Of a DNA stretch of 64,000 bases, positions 26,741 to 35,448 are shown in pieces. The DNA lies in contig NZ_CP118263.1 of NCBI RefSeq assembly GCF_013337045.2, forward strand, positions 93,891 through 157,890, in the 5' to 3' direction. Both the position numbers and the translations under genes were made by a program. The stretch comes from Agrobacterium vitis (lineage in GTDB: Bacteria; Pseudomonadota; Alphaproteobacteria; Rhizobiales; Rhizobiaceae). The notes beneath the pieces were generated by a model that was not told the origin of the DNA, did no database searches, and worked only from the letters and a program-made list of their open reading frames with translations. Position 1 is the stretch's first letter; each line of letters begins with the position of its first letter.

Positions 26741-27715
26741 TCATTTGGATTGAAACTCCAGCCGCAGCCTGTAGCCACGGCTTTCGCCAGGCCCGAGCTT
26801 GCTACCGTCGACTGGTCGAAGATCTGATCGAGGTTCGATCCCAAGTGCAAATACGCCGGACTGATAGGCACGCCAGGTAGCAAACCTCGGGAGCGCTTGT
26901 TGATCATAGGTGAGGGAGAGCGAGAAACCGCATCGCTCGTTCTCAAGAACAATTGGCATGTCATGCGGAGTCACACGGCAGTCGACATGATCCACCTTCT
27001 CACCGAAATCATCATGCGGGATCGGCGGGGTCGAGTTGATCTGTGTTAGTACAGCTTCTGGAAGCCCTCTTATCGTCAAACTGTCGTCCAAGAATGGATA
27101 TCCGACATTGAAGTGGTACAAAATAGCGTGGTCGGATGGCCGAAAACTTCTATTCGTCACGGTGTCTTCGATGAATACGACAGGTTCGAATACCGGCACG
27201 GTTATCTTGCGGTGCAGTTCCAAGACCTCTCCGAAAACAGTTGATTGCCGTACGGTTCCCTCGCAGATGATGACCAGTGTCTCGACGTCGACACCGTATC
27301 GATTCAGTCGCGCCTTTTCTGACGAGATCCGACCGTGCTGCGGTAGGCGGCGTGTCTTGAAATTTGGATATCCGTAATGCGTAACATCGGCCTCATGAGG
27401 CTTGCTGTACTGATCCAGACCGCAGGTCACGAGGAACCCATCGAAATTGCGGAAGAAGCCCAGTCCTTCCTCCGAATCCGGGTCATGTGGCGAGAACGGC
27501 AGTTGATTGGGCGAGTGCCACCCGACATTCACCCCTTTGAACGACAGGGATGACAAGTCGAAACCACGATCGACCGAGATCTCGAATCCGACGCCGGCTC
27601 CATTCCTGGCAACGATAAGACGTTGTCCCCTGCCAGGGCCGTCTTGCAGTGTTAAGAGCCTAGCGTCGGCAACCGAACGGAGGTCTGCGGTTCGGCGGAG
27701 CAAATCCATGTCCAT
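26741..27715 (-). CDS. DUF4432 aldose-epimerase-like protein
   Basis: A 324-residue protein of the DUF4432/galactose-mutarotase-like superfamily. Family features visible are EISVDRGFDLSSLSFKGVNV near residue 50, the long LxFFRNFDGFLVTCGLDQYS near 90, HGRISSEKA, HFNVGYPFLDD near 210, and GVFALGIEPRSD near the end. Such proteins are predicted to act on sugars or sugar acids. ATG 27715 follows AGGA by 7 bases; a TTG three bases upstream is possible. It starts 11 bases after the Nudix gene ends, so they share a transcript. A sugar released from agrocinopine (arabinose) is a plausible substrate, by position only. Confidence 0.75.
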   Translation of the reverse strand: MDMDLLRRTADLRSVADARLLTLQDGPGRGQRLIVARNGAGVGFEISVDRGFDLSSLSFKGVNVGWHSPNQLPFSPHDPDSEEGLGFFRNFDGFLVTCGLDQYSKPHEADVTHYGYPNFKTRRLPQHGRISSEKARLNRYGVDVETLVIICEGTVRQSTVFGEVLELHRKITVPVFEPVVFIEDTVTNRSFRPSDHAILYHFNVGYPFLDDSLTIRGLPEAVLTQINSTPPIPHDDFGEKVDHVDCRVTPHDMPIVLENERCGFSLSLTYDQQALPRFATWRAYQSGVFALGIEPRSDLRPVDGSKLGPGESRGYRLRLEFQSK

Positions 27716-27725
27716 CAACTGGTCC

Positions 27726-28250
27726 TCATTTCACGGCGCGGAGCGCTGACGCATCGGCAAAACCATAGTTTTCAAGTTTGGAGATCAAGCCACGAAGCTC
27801 CGGCTCCTTCACTGACGAAGCGGCTGCCGCCGGTGTGAACCAACTTAGTCTGCGCTCATTCTTTTCGGGGTAATCGGTCTCAAGTTCTTGCACATCGAGC
27901 AGGTGGACCTGAACCATTGCGGGGACGAGCTTTCCGTCATCCAGCTTCTTCACATAGGTGTAATGACCCCATGCCTTCTTGTGGATACGGCCTCTGACCC
28001 CGGCCTCCTCCCAGGCCTCGGCGCACGCAACCTGGTGGGGCTTCTTTTTTCCCATCGGCCATCCCTTTGGGATGACCCAGCGGCCGCTGTCCCTGCTCGT
28101 GATCAGCAGGACCTCGATCGCTCCGTCTCGGCTCGGCACGCGTCGAAAGCAGATAGCAGCATATTGCGTCCTGACATCGCCTTTTGGAAGCTTGTCGGCT
28201 ACGGCTGCAAACTCCGTCGATGGCGAAAGTTCGGTATTTTCGTGTGCCAA
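27726..28250 (-). CDS. Nudix hydrolase
   Basis: A 174-residue Nudix-fold protein. The Nudix box is recognisable as GWPMGKKKPHQVACAEAWEE followed by AGVRG (about residues 63-87). The glutamates that bind the metal are present, but the canonical Arg of REUXEE is replaced (AEAWEE), as in several alphaproteobacterial relatives of diphosphoinositol-polyphosphate hydrolases. Preceding SRDSGRWVIPKG is also typical of that group. Substrate unknown. The start is a TTG at 28250 with AAAGG 8 bases upstream; there is no ATG in a better place. It lies 178 bases after accG and 10 before the DUF4432 gene, all on the minus strand. Confidence 0.82.
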   Translation of the reverse strand: MAHENTELSPSTEFAAVADKLPKGDVRTQYAAICFRRVPSRDGAIEVLLITSRDSGRWVIPKGWPMGKKKPHQVACAEAWEEAGVRGRIHKKAWGHYTYVKKLDDGKLVPAMVQVHLLDVQELETDYPEKNERRLSWFTPAAAASSVKEPELRGLISKLENYGFADASALRAVK

Positions 28251-28428
28251 GTCGAGGGCCTTTCACACTCTCGTCATGCAAGATTGCTATAGGATTGACG
28301 AACCAAGGACGACGAATGTCCCGACTATTCAACGCCTTGATTGACGAGGTGCTTGCGCGTTTTGTCTCATGGTGAGGGGCGTCGCACGTGTTCTCGCGCG
28401 ACAACCGTTCGTACAAGGCGATCGAGGG
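28251..28428. other. Spacer between accG and the Nudix gene
   Basis: This 178-base gap is the largest inside the minus-strand run from accR. It may hold a promoter for the Nudix-DUF4432-transporter group, but no clear -35/-10 pair can be picked. Confidence 0.25.
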
Positions 28429-29241
28429 TTAGGCAGCCGCCGAGAGATTGTTGAGCACGGGCTTTACTCGATTAAGAAATTCGTCCGAGCCGCACACGAA
28501 ACGAAGTTTCTGGGGAAGCTCCGTCTTGTCCCAATCGATCGTGTGACTGACGCCCAAGCCGGCGAGAATTGGCAGCGCCGCCATGACGTCCCAAGTGGAG
28601 TCGCCGACAGAAACGTAGCCATCCGTCTCACCCATCATCACTTCGATCAACGAGAGCGTCGCTGACCCCGTGAAGCGGAAGCTTATGCGAAGGTCATCCG
28701 AGATGAAGCGCAGGACCTCCAACCTGTCAGCCGTCGAAACCGACGGATGAAAGCTGAAGCCAGTCGATGCACGAGACATGTCGAGCGCGGGCAATGGACC
28801 GAGAGGCTTCCCATTGAGTTGCGGTACGATGGCGTGACCACCAATCAACAGCAGATCGCGCGCGGGAGCGAAGATAACGCCAAAGGCAGGGCGGCGGTGC
28901 TCGTACAGCCCGATAGACACCGCCCAGTTCTGGGCGCCGCGGACATAGTTGAACGTTCCGTCGATCGGATCGATGACCCAGATGCGACCCGAAGTCCCGG
29001 TGATCTCGCCACCCTCTTCCCCGAAAACGCCATCGTCTGGAAAAGCTTCACGAAGCCTTGCGATAATCAGGGCTTCGACCTGTGTGTCGGCTTCGGTGAC
29101 AAGGTCGAGGTGCCCCTTCTTTTCAACCGGCAAGGTGGCCAACTTCTTGAAATAGTAGAGGGCCAGGTTTCCCGCTTCTCGCGCAATACCCTCGACGATG
29201 GTCGCCTGCTCCGAAGAGACTGCTGTGATGGCCTTATCCAC
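28429..29241 (-). CDS. accG: AccG-type phosphatase (inositol-monophosphatase family)
   Basis: A 270-residue metal-dependent sugar phosphatase. It should dephosphorylate the arabinose phosphate left after agrocinopine is split. Family motifs are GVFGEEGGEITG (about residue 75), RIWVIDPIDGTFNYVRGAQN (metal-binding DPIDGT, about residue 90) and DSTWDVMAALPILAGLG near residue 225. The last serves as the second signature, with Trp-Asp. Start GTG 29241 overlaps the accF stop (29234) by 8 bases. The frame extends upstream to an ATG at 29310, but that would overlap accF by ~77 bases and add a non-conserved tail. Assignment to accG follows from the operon order. Confidence 0.85.
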   Translation of the reverse strand: MDKAITAVSSEQATIVEGIAREAGNLALYYFKKLATLPVEKKGHLDLVTEADTQVEALIIARLREAFPDDGVFGEEGGEITGTSGRIWVIDPIDGTFNYVRGAQNWAVSIGLYEHRRPAFGVIFAPARDLLLIGGHAIVPQLNGKPLGPLPALDMSRASTGFSFHPSVSTADRLEVLRFISDDLRISFRFTGSATLSLIEVMMGETDGYVSVGDSTWDVMAALPILAGLGVSHTIDWDKTELPQKLRFVCGSDEFLNRVKPVLNNLSAAA

Positions 29242-30034
29242 GAGCCTGATCCCGCAACCGTGCGACCTGTGCGACGTCGTCACCGAGGAGCTGATCGAGC
29301 TGACCTTCACGGACCCACTGGACGACCTGAGACTCGACGTCCACGCCGTACTTCATCAATTTCTCATGGTGGCCGGCCGGCAGATAGCAGAAGGCCGCGA
29401 AACCATCTTCGTGAAGCTGGCGGGCCTCGCCGCTGGCGAAATGGTAGACTTCGATATTCATGGCATCGAGATTGGCCTGGCGAGCAAGGGACGCAGGGTC
29501 GATAAGGCGAGAGTGCATCAGGCCGACCGTTGGAACATCCGGGATAGCTTTCTTGACATCCCTGAGCTGGACATAGTCGAACGACGAGAACTGCAACAGG
29601 TCCGCGGCGCCAAGCTCATCGATTAACGCCCGAAGCTTCGGGAAAAAAACGTCGTTCTGGTCGTAGATCTTGAGTTCGAGCTGATAAATGATGCCAAGCT
29701 CTCGAGCGAGTATGAGCGCATCACGAAGTCGCGGTACCTGCTCACCCGCAAACTTTTCATTAAACCAGCTGCCGGCATCTAGCTTAGCGAGCTCAGCATA
29801 AGTCATTTTGTGCACGATGCCGTGACCGTTGGTCGTGCGATCGACTGTCTTGTCATGCATGAGGACGAGTTCGCCATCGCTTGTAATCGAGAGGTCCGTC
29901 TCGCAGGTGGTCAGCGGACCGCCATACTCAAAAGCCTTGCGAAACGCGACCAGCGTGTTTTCCGGAGCGCCCGCACTGTGGCCGCGGTGGCCGCCTATAC
30001 GCATGTTCTCGATCGACATTCTAAGGGGGTTCAT
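29234..30034 (-). CDS. accF: AccF agrocinopine phosphodiesterase (GDPD family)
   Basis: A 266-residue cytoplasmic phosphodiesterase that splits agrocinopine into a sugar and a sugar phosphate. In other strains the same enzyme activates the antibiotic agrocin 84. It is a glycerophosphodiester-phosphodiesterase barrel: IGGHRGHSAGAPENTLVAF at the start (catalytic His of HRG, metal Glu of EN), TCETDLSITSDGELVLMHDK (ETD and HD), and YQLELKIY (metal Glu). ATG 30034 is chosen because AAGGAAGAG lies directly upstream. ATG 30049 is in frame but overlaps that site. It shares its fold with the T-DNA synthase acs. Confidence 0.9.
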   Translation of the reverse strand: MNPLRMSIENMRIGGHRGHSAGAPENTLVAFRKAFEYGGPLTTCETDLSITSDGELVLMHDKTVDRTTNGHGIVHKMTYAELAKLDAGSWFNEKFAGEQVPRLRDALILARELGIIYQLELKIYDQNDVFFPKLRALIDELGAADLLQFSSFDYVQLRDVKKAIPDVPTVGLMHSRLIDPASLARQANLDAMNIEVYHFASGEARQLHEDGFAAFCYLPAGHHEKLMKYGVDVESQVVQWVREGQLDQLLGDDVAQVARLRDQARG

Positions 30035-30049
30035 TTTCTCTTCCTTCAT

Positions 30050-30916
30050 TTATCGGAGGCGCGCGTCGAGACGATCGCGCAAATAGTCGCCAAGCAGGCT
30101 TATGGATAATGTTGTGAACACGAGGACTACGCCTGGGAAAGCAGCAAGCCACCAGGCAATCGCAAGGTAGTTTCGCCCGTCGGCAACCATAAGTCCGAGG
30201 CTTGTGGACGGCGGCTGGATGCCGAGCCCGAGAAAACTCAGACCACTCTCGAGCAGAATGAGCTCCGGATAATTTACAGTGAGTTGAACAACGAGCGGGC
30301 CTGCGATGTTTGGCAGTATGTGACGCAGGTAGATGCGCCATGATGGTACGCCGACGATCCGCGCCGCCTCGGCGTAACCGTCCTCGTTGGCACTCAGGAC
30401 AAGGCCGCGCGTCAGACGAGCATAACGCCACCAGTTGTAGATCCCCGCTAGTAAGACAAACAGCAGCGGGTTCGAACCGAAAAACGCCAGTACGCCAAGA
30501 GCCACGATGATGAAGGGAACGGACTGCATGGCATCGGCAAAGCCCATGATGAGGTTATCGACCCAGCCCCCAAAATGCGCAGCCAGAAAACCCAGAATGG
30601 TGCCGATAAGCAAACAGATCACCGAGCCTGCGAAGGCGATCATCAATGTCATCTGGATCGCAGCAAAAAGGTTGCTAAGCACATCCCGGCCGAGATAATC
30701 CGTGCCAAGCAGATGTCCTGGCAGGGTGCCCGGCAACGCGAAGCGTGCAAGTGGCGACTGTTGCAGATAGTGGAAGGGTGCGATCCATTGCGCCGTCGCA
30801 CCGACAATTACGATCGCAGCGATCCATATTATGCACAGCCAGATGCTGATCGGGGTTCGGGTGGCAAAATTCCAGAATTGCCCCCTCGGCAAGGAGAGTA
30901 TCTTAGCGTGGGTCAT
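30050..30916 (-). CDS. accE: AccE, ABC transporter permease (DppC type)
   Basis: A 288-residue inner-membrane permease of the dipeptide/oligopeptide uptake class. It has an N-terminal anchor near residues 25-45, then five further membrane helices. The EAA loop reads ANEDGYAEAARIVGVPSWRI (about residues 182-201). Near the C-terminus SGLSFLGLGIQPPSTSLGLM is a family signature. Its ATG overlaps the accD stop as TAATG (30914-30918), so the two are coupled. Confidence 0.9.
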   Translation of the reverse strand: MTHAKILSLPRGQFWNFATRTPISIWLCIIWIAAIVIVGATAQWIAPFHYLQQSPLARFALPGTLPGHLLGTDYLGRDVLSNLFAAIQMTLMIAFAGSVICLLIGTILGFLAAHFGGWVDNLIMGFADAMQSVPFIIVALGVLAFFGSNPLLFVLLAGIYNWWRYARLTRGLVLSANEDGYAEAARIVGVPSWRIYLRHILPNIAGPLVVQLTVNYPELILLESGLSFLGLGIQPPSTSLGLMVADGRNYLAIAWWLAAFPGVVLVFTTLSISLLGDYLRDRLDARLR

Positions 30917-31836
30917 TATTTCTGAAGCCTGATCTTCGGATTGAGGACCGCGTAGAGAATATCGACGGCCAAGTTGATCGTGACCATAAAGGCCGTGAAA
31001 AGAAGGATCATTGCCTGCACAACGTTGAGATCGCCGTGGGTCGTTGCATGAACGAAGCCGCTTCCGAGGCCCGGCCAGGCAAAGACGGTTTCGATGAGCA
31101 CCGAACCGCCCAAGAGACCGCCTGCGACAAAGCCCAGCATGGTCACCATCGGGATGGCGGCGTTAGGCAGCGCGTGTCGAAGAATGACTTCCCACTTTGG
31201 TATCCCATCGGCTCGGGCGGCGGCGATGTACGGCTGCTCGAGCACCTCAATCAGCGTCGAGCGCGTGAAGCGCGCGATTGTGGCCGCGTTGAAAAGGCCG
31301 AAGGTTGCGACGGGCAGAATCGCGTGCTGCCAGGTAGAACTGCCAGAGCTCGGCAAGACACGCAGCCAAACGGCAAACACGAAGATGAGAGTGAGACCAA
31401 GGAGAAAGTTGGGAACGCTGTATCCGAGCACAGCTCCCGTTATGACGGCTTTGTCGACAGGGCTATCGCGTCGAACAGCAGCGACGATCCCGACCGGTAT
31501 GCCGAGGAGCACACTCAGAATGAAGGCGGATACCGTCAACACCAGTGTCTTTGGTATGCGCTCGGCAATGATCGAAAAGACCTCGCGTCCGTCGGAGGAT
31601 GAGACGCCAAAATTTCCTTGGAACGCATTGGCCACATAGATCAGGAACTGCTGGAGGATCGGCTTGTCGAGGCCCCAGTCGGCGCGGAACACCGCCAGCA
31701 CCTCCGGCGTTGCACGCTCGCCCAGCATCGTCTGCGCTGGATCGCCGCTCAGTCGAAGAACGATGAAGACAAAAGTCACGGTGAGAAAGAGAACGACCAA
31801 AGCCCGAAGGGCACGAGCGATTATGAAGCCTATCAT
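30916..31836 (-). CDS. accD: AccD, ABC transporter permease (DppB type)
   Basis: A 306-residue permease starting MIGFIIARALRALVVLFLTV. The conserved 'GDPAQTMLGERATPEVLAVF' stretch after the first helix is typical of DppB. The EAA loop is IAAARADGIPKWEVILRHAL (about residue 200). ATG 31836 overlaps the accC stop as TAATG. The longer frame to 31941 lies inside accC and is ignored. It forms the membrane pore with AccE. Confidence 0.9.
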   Translation of the reverse strand: MIGFIIARALRALVVLFLTVTFVFIVLRLSGDPAQTMLGERATPEVLAVFRADWGLDKPILQQFLIYVANAFQGNFGVSSSDGREVFSIIAERIPKTLVLTVSAFILSVLLGIPVGIVAAVRRDSPVDKAVITGAVLGYSVPNFLLGLTLIFVFAVWLRVLPSSGSSTWQHAILPVATFGLFNAATIARFTRSTLIEVLEQPYIAAARADGIPKWEVILRHALPNAAIPMVTMLGFVAGGLLGGSVLIETVFAWPGLGSGFVHATTHGDLNVVQAMILLFTAFMVTINLAVDILYAVLNPKIRLQK

Positions 31837-32831
31837 TATGCGATCTCCTTCCGGCAAATCTCGGATGACACGTCTTCGGCGCGGTGACATGCCACCTGCT
31901 GGCCGTCGAATTCGCGAAGCTTCGGCGTTTCGGACGCGCATCTGTCGATGGCAAACGGACAGCGCGTCCGGAAAACGCAGCCTTCGGATGGTTTGCTCGC
32001 ATCGATTTCGCCCTGTAGCGGTGGCGGAAGGTTGCGCACGCTCGGATCCATCGTCGGAACTGAATCCAGGAGCGCTCTCGTATAGGGATGGCGGGGCCGT
32101 TCGTAGACCGAACGGATATGGCCGGTCTCAACGACCCGCCCGAGATACATCACGGCGATCCGGTCGACCAGGTGTCGAACGATGCGAAGATCGTGGGTGA
32201 TAAACACGTAGGCAAGATCCAACTCCTGCCAAAGCGACTGGAGTAGCGCCACAACCTGAGCCTGGACGGATACGTCCAGCGCCGAGACGGCTTCGTCGAA
32301 AACCACCAGTTTTGGGTCGAGGATCAAAGCACGGGCAATGACGACCCGCTGGCGCTGGCCACCCGACATCTGGTGCGGGTACCGGGTCATCATCGCACTT
32401 GACAGCCCCACACGCTCGAGAATAGCGGCTGCGCGCTCATACGCGCTCGCGCGACCTGCAACGTGATGAACAAGAAGGCCCTCGGCGATCTGCTCTCCAA
32501 TCGTCATCTGCGGGTTCAGAGCCGACAGCGGGTTCTGTTGCACAAGCGAGGTGCGCATACGGAACTTCGTCCAGTCTTTAGAGCTGCGGTCCTTGTGGTT
32601 CACGCCCTCGAACAAGACATCTCCGCTTGTCGGTGGGGTCAGGCCGAGCAGGAGCCGACCAAGTGTCGATTTGCCGCTTCCGGACTCACCGACCACGCCG
32701 AGGCGTTCCCGCGGCGCGAGGTCGAAGCTGATGGAGTTGACCGCAAGCTGGCTCGTCGGCTTGGCGAAGAACCCGGTCTTGTGGCTAAAGGCCTTGACCA
32801 GATCGTGGGTTTGAAGCAATGGCGTATTCAT
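31836..32831 (-). CDS. accC: AccC, ABC transporter ATPase (OppF/DppF type)
   Basis: A 331-residue ATPase that powers agrocinopine uptake. Walker A is GVVGESGSGKSTLGR (about residue 50), the Q-loop reads RTSLVQQNPLSALNP, the signature YPHQMSGGQRQRVVIARAL, and Walker B KLVVFDEAVSALD. The usual DEPTSALD has Ala-Val in place of Pro-Thr/Ser, a common variant in OppF. The C-terminal oligopeptide-transporter domain has CVFRTRCPFAIDRC, matching the Cys cluster of this class. ATG 32831 overlaps the end of accB (ATGA). Confidence 0.9.
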   Translation of the reverse strand: MNTPLLQTHDLVKAFSHKTGFFAKPTSQLAVNSISFDLAPRERLGVVGESGSGKSTLGRLLLGLTPPTSGDVLFEGVNHKDRSSKDWTKFRMRTSLVQQNPLSALNPQMTIGEQIAEGLLVHHVAGRASAYERAAAILERVGLSSAMMTRYPHQMSGGQRQRVVIARALILDPKLVVFDEAVSALDVSVQAQVVALLQSLWQELDLAYVFITHDLRIVRHLVDRIAVMYLGRVVETGHIRSVYERPRHPYTRALLDSVPTMDPSVRNLPPPLQGEIDASKPSEGCVFRTRCPFAIDRCASETPKLREFDGQQVACHRAEDVSSEICRKEIA

Positions 32832-33775
32832 GCGACCACCGGATGGTAACAGGAGGCTTCATGGACGAGGCCTATATTTTTGGGCGCTGGGAAGCGTACG
32901 GAACATTCGCCACTCGCACGCGGACAGCGTGGATGGAAATGGCATCCCTCCGGAAGGCTATCGAGAAGGGGTACCGATCCGGGGATAGGGATCGGAGGTT
33001 CGCGGTCCGCGGGATCGATACTGGGCATACAATCGATCAGGGCCTGGGCGTAGGGATGAGCCGGGCGCCGGAGCAGTTCTGTCACGGGCGCCGTCTCGAC
33101 GATCTTACCGCAATACATCACCGCTGCGCGGTCGGCCAAACGAGCGATTACTCCGAGATCGTGCGACACGATGAGGAGTGCCATGCCGGTTTCGGCCTTC
33201 AATTCTTCCAGCAAATAAAGGATCTGTGCCTGCGTCGTCACATCGAGCGCGGTAGTTGGCTCATCGGCGATCAGCAATTGGGGCTTTGCCGCAAGCGCAT
33301 GAGCGATCATGACGCGCTGGTTCATGCCGCCGGAAAACTGGTGCGGATAGGAACGCAACCGGCTCTTGGCACGGTCGATGCCGACGCGCTCAAGAAGCCG
33401 CATCGCCTCCAGCCGCGCGTCGCTGCCCCTGAGACCCTGATGCCGGAAGAGGGCAGATTCGAGGTAGTAGCCAATTGTGTGCACTGGGTTCAGGCTGCTC
33501 GTCGGATCCTGGAAGATCATGGCGACCGATGGTGCTTTCCCCTGGCTGTCGGCCTGCGCACCAGAACTCAACGTTACCGTTCCGCCCGTTTGAGCAATGC
33601 CGCGCGGCAGCGCTTTGGCAATGGCATAGCAGGTCATGCTTTTTCCGCAGCCGGATTCGCCAACGAGGCCGAGCGTTTGACCCGCACCCAGCGAAAAACT
33701 GATGCCATCGATGATCTTGAGCGCGCGCGCCGGCACCTGAACGGTGAGGTCGCGAACTGCTAGTAGACTTGTCAC
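32828..33775 (-). CDS. accB: AccB, ABC transporter ATPase (OppD/DppD type)
   Basis: A 315-residue ATPase, partner of AccC. Walker A is GLVGESGCGKSMTCY (Ser-Met after the Lys), the Q-loop IFQDPTSSLNPVHT, the signature YPHQFSGGMNQRVMIAHALA, Walker B LLIADEPTTALDV, and the C-terminal Cys cluster CHFHPRCPRASGEC. It starts 61 bases after accA ends. On the opposite strand a frame of similar length runs through it; that is a GC-driven shadow. Confidence 0.9.
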   Translation of the reverse strand: MTSLLAVRDLTVQVPARALKIIDGISFSLGAGQTLGLVGESGCGKSMTCYAIAKALPRGIAQTGGTVTLSSGAQADSQGKAPSVAMIFQDPTSSLNPVHTIGYYLESALFRHQGLRGSDARLEAMRLLERVGIDRAKSRLRSYPHQFSGGMNQRVMIAHALAAKPQLLIADEPTTALDVTTQAQILYLLEELKAETGMALLIVSHDLGVIARLADRAAVMYCGKIVETAPVTELLRRPAHPYAQALIDCMPSIDPADREPPIPIPGSVPLLDSLPEGCHFHPRCPRASGECSVRFPAPKNIGLVHEASCYHPVVA

Positions 33776-33836
33776 TTGAAAACTCCTCCCCGGCGGCGCG
33801 CCTCCAGATACGCGCCACCACCAACGAAACTCACGC

Positions 33837-35402
33837 TCAGGCGAAGCTGAGGTTGTTCCGGAACTCCATCATTTCGAAGCTTACGGGCGTCCAGTGGACA
33901 TCCTTGCGGGCGGCGTAGACGTCATAGGGCTGGTAGAGAATGACCGCGGGGGCCTCAGCTTCGAAGATATCTCGCATGCGATTGTAGGCGTCGGAGCGTT
34001 CTTTGCCGTTCGGCAGCACCGTGACCTTATCGCACAGCTCGTTGAATTCGGCCGGCGCTTTCCAGCCCCACCGCTTCTGAACCTGGCCGTTGGGCCCGAA
34101 CTCGGGAACGATGGTGGCATAAGCGTCCGTCATCCACTGACCGTTGGACCAGTTCCGCATCCAGCTCTTTTCGTCAGGCACCGTTGTGCCCGGTGCATAA
34201 ATTTCCGGCACGACGGTGACGCCGATTTCCTTCCACATTTCGATCATCATCATCAGCGCCGGAACTGCGTTGGCGTAGTAGTTGCCCATCGTACGATAGG
34301 TGATCGGCGTGCCGTCGTAGCCACTCTCCTTCACCAGGCGCTTGGCTTCCTCGACATTGTATTCCATGGCGGGCCGATTTGGATCGAAGGTTTCGCCATA
34401 GTTCGGGAAGTTGAAACCATGCGGGATCGAGGCCTTGTTCTTCCAAAGGGATTCGACCATCAGCGGGCGATTGACCGCAAGCGCCAGCGCACGACGAAGC
34501 GTCTTTTCCTTGAAAACCGGCTGGTTCATGTTGAAGGTGAACATCTGGAAGTTCTCGATGAGCGTTCCACGTGTTTCCAGGTCGGGGTAGCTGTTGATCA
34601 GTTGGATGTCGTCGGGCGTCAGCGTTGTGACGATGTCGTATTCGCCGCTGATCAGGCCGGCGACCCGCGTGGCTGGCTCTGCGACAAGCTGGTACGTGAT
34701 TTTCGAAGCCGTCGGCTTTGAACCCCAGTAGTCGTCGTTCGCTTCCAGCACGACACGGTCGCCGCTGACGAGCTCGACAAACTTATACGGACCCGTTCCG
34801 ATCGGCTTGTTGCCGAATGCAACCGCTCCAAGGTTCTTGTAGTATTCCTTGGGAACGATGCGACTCATCCAGGACGCAGCGTAGGTTTCGATGAGATAGC
34901 TCGGGGTTTTCGTGCGAAGCACGACCGTATACTTGTCCTCGACGACGGGCTCGTCGAAGGCGAGCGAATAGGACTTGCCGAGCGGGATTGTCTTGATCGC
35001 TTCGGGCCCCCAGAGCCGCTCCGACGAGAAGGTATACGCGACATCGTCTGCGGTCATCTCCACGCCGTCGTGGAACATGACCTTCTGGCGTAGCTTGAAG
35101 CGTACGGATTTGTCGTCGATCCGCTCCCAGCTCTCGGCAAGCGCCGGCACCAGCGTAATGCCGCTGCCTGGTGCGCCTTTTCCAAAAAAGTCGCGGGCCA
35201 CGAGCGTGTCGTAGATCTGGTTCACGATACGCGGACCAACGTTGCTGATCGCATTCACCGGCTCAAGGGTCGGCGGCAGGCCATTAACGCCAATCCGGAG
35301 CTCGCGTCGTTGCTGCGCGAAGGCGAACTTCATACTTGTGGTTGATGCAAGCGCTGCAACGCTGGCACCGATGATGAAATTTCTGCGGCTAGTCGAAAGC
35401 AT
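33837..35402 (-). CDS. accA: AccA, periplasmic agrocinopine-binding protein
   Basis: A 521-residue solute-binding protein of the SBP_bac_5 (DppA/OppA) family. It captures agrocinopine, and in sensitive strains agrocin 84, in the periplasm for the AccBCDE transporter. The N-terminus is a twin-arginine-like signal (STSRRNFIIGASVAALASTT) that would be cleaved near AFAQQ. Family blocks include VMFHDGVEMTADDVAYTF (residues ~105-122), PIGTGPYKFVELVSGD (~195) and LRRALALAVNRPLMVESLWK (~300). ATG 35402 follows AGGAG closely. It is the first structural gene after accR. Confidence 0.93.
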   Translation of the reverse strand: MLSTSRRNFIIGASVAALASTTSMKFAFAQQRRELRIGVNGLPPTLEPVNAISNVGPRIVNQIYDTLVARDFFGKGAPGSGITLVPALAESWERIDDKSVRFKLRQKVMFHDGVEMTADDVAYTFSSERLWGPEAIKTIPLGKSYSLAFDEPVVEDKYTVVLRTKTPSYLIETYAASWMSRIVPKEYYKNLGAVAFGNKPIGTGPYKFVELVSGDRVVLEANDDYWGSKPTASKITYQLVAEPATRVAGLISGEYDIVTTLTPDDIQLINSYPDLETRGTLIENFQMFTFNMNQPVFKEKTLRRALALAVNRPLMVESLWKNKASIPHGFNFPNYGETFDPNRPAMEYNVEEAKRLVKESGYDGTPITYRTMGNYYANAVPALMMMIEMWKEIGVTVVPEIYAPGTTVPDEKSWMRNWSNGQWMTDAYATIVPEFGPNGQVQKRWGWKAPAEFNELCDKVTVLPNGKERSDAYNRMRDIFEAEAPAVILYQPYDVYAARKDVHWTPVSFEMMEFRNNLSFA

Positions 35403-35448
35403 CTAAGAGCTCCTGCTTGGCATGATGTGAGGGAAAGGTGAGTGAGGC

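Noticed and set aside
32819..33763. Long plus-strand open frame opposite accB
   Set aside because: Antisense to an ABC ATPase with all motifs; no family recognised in it.
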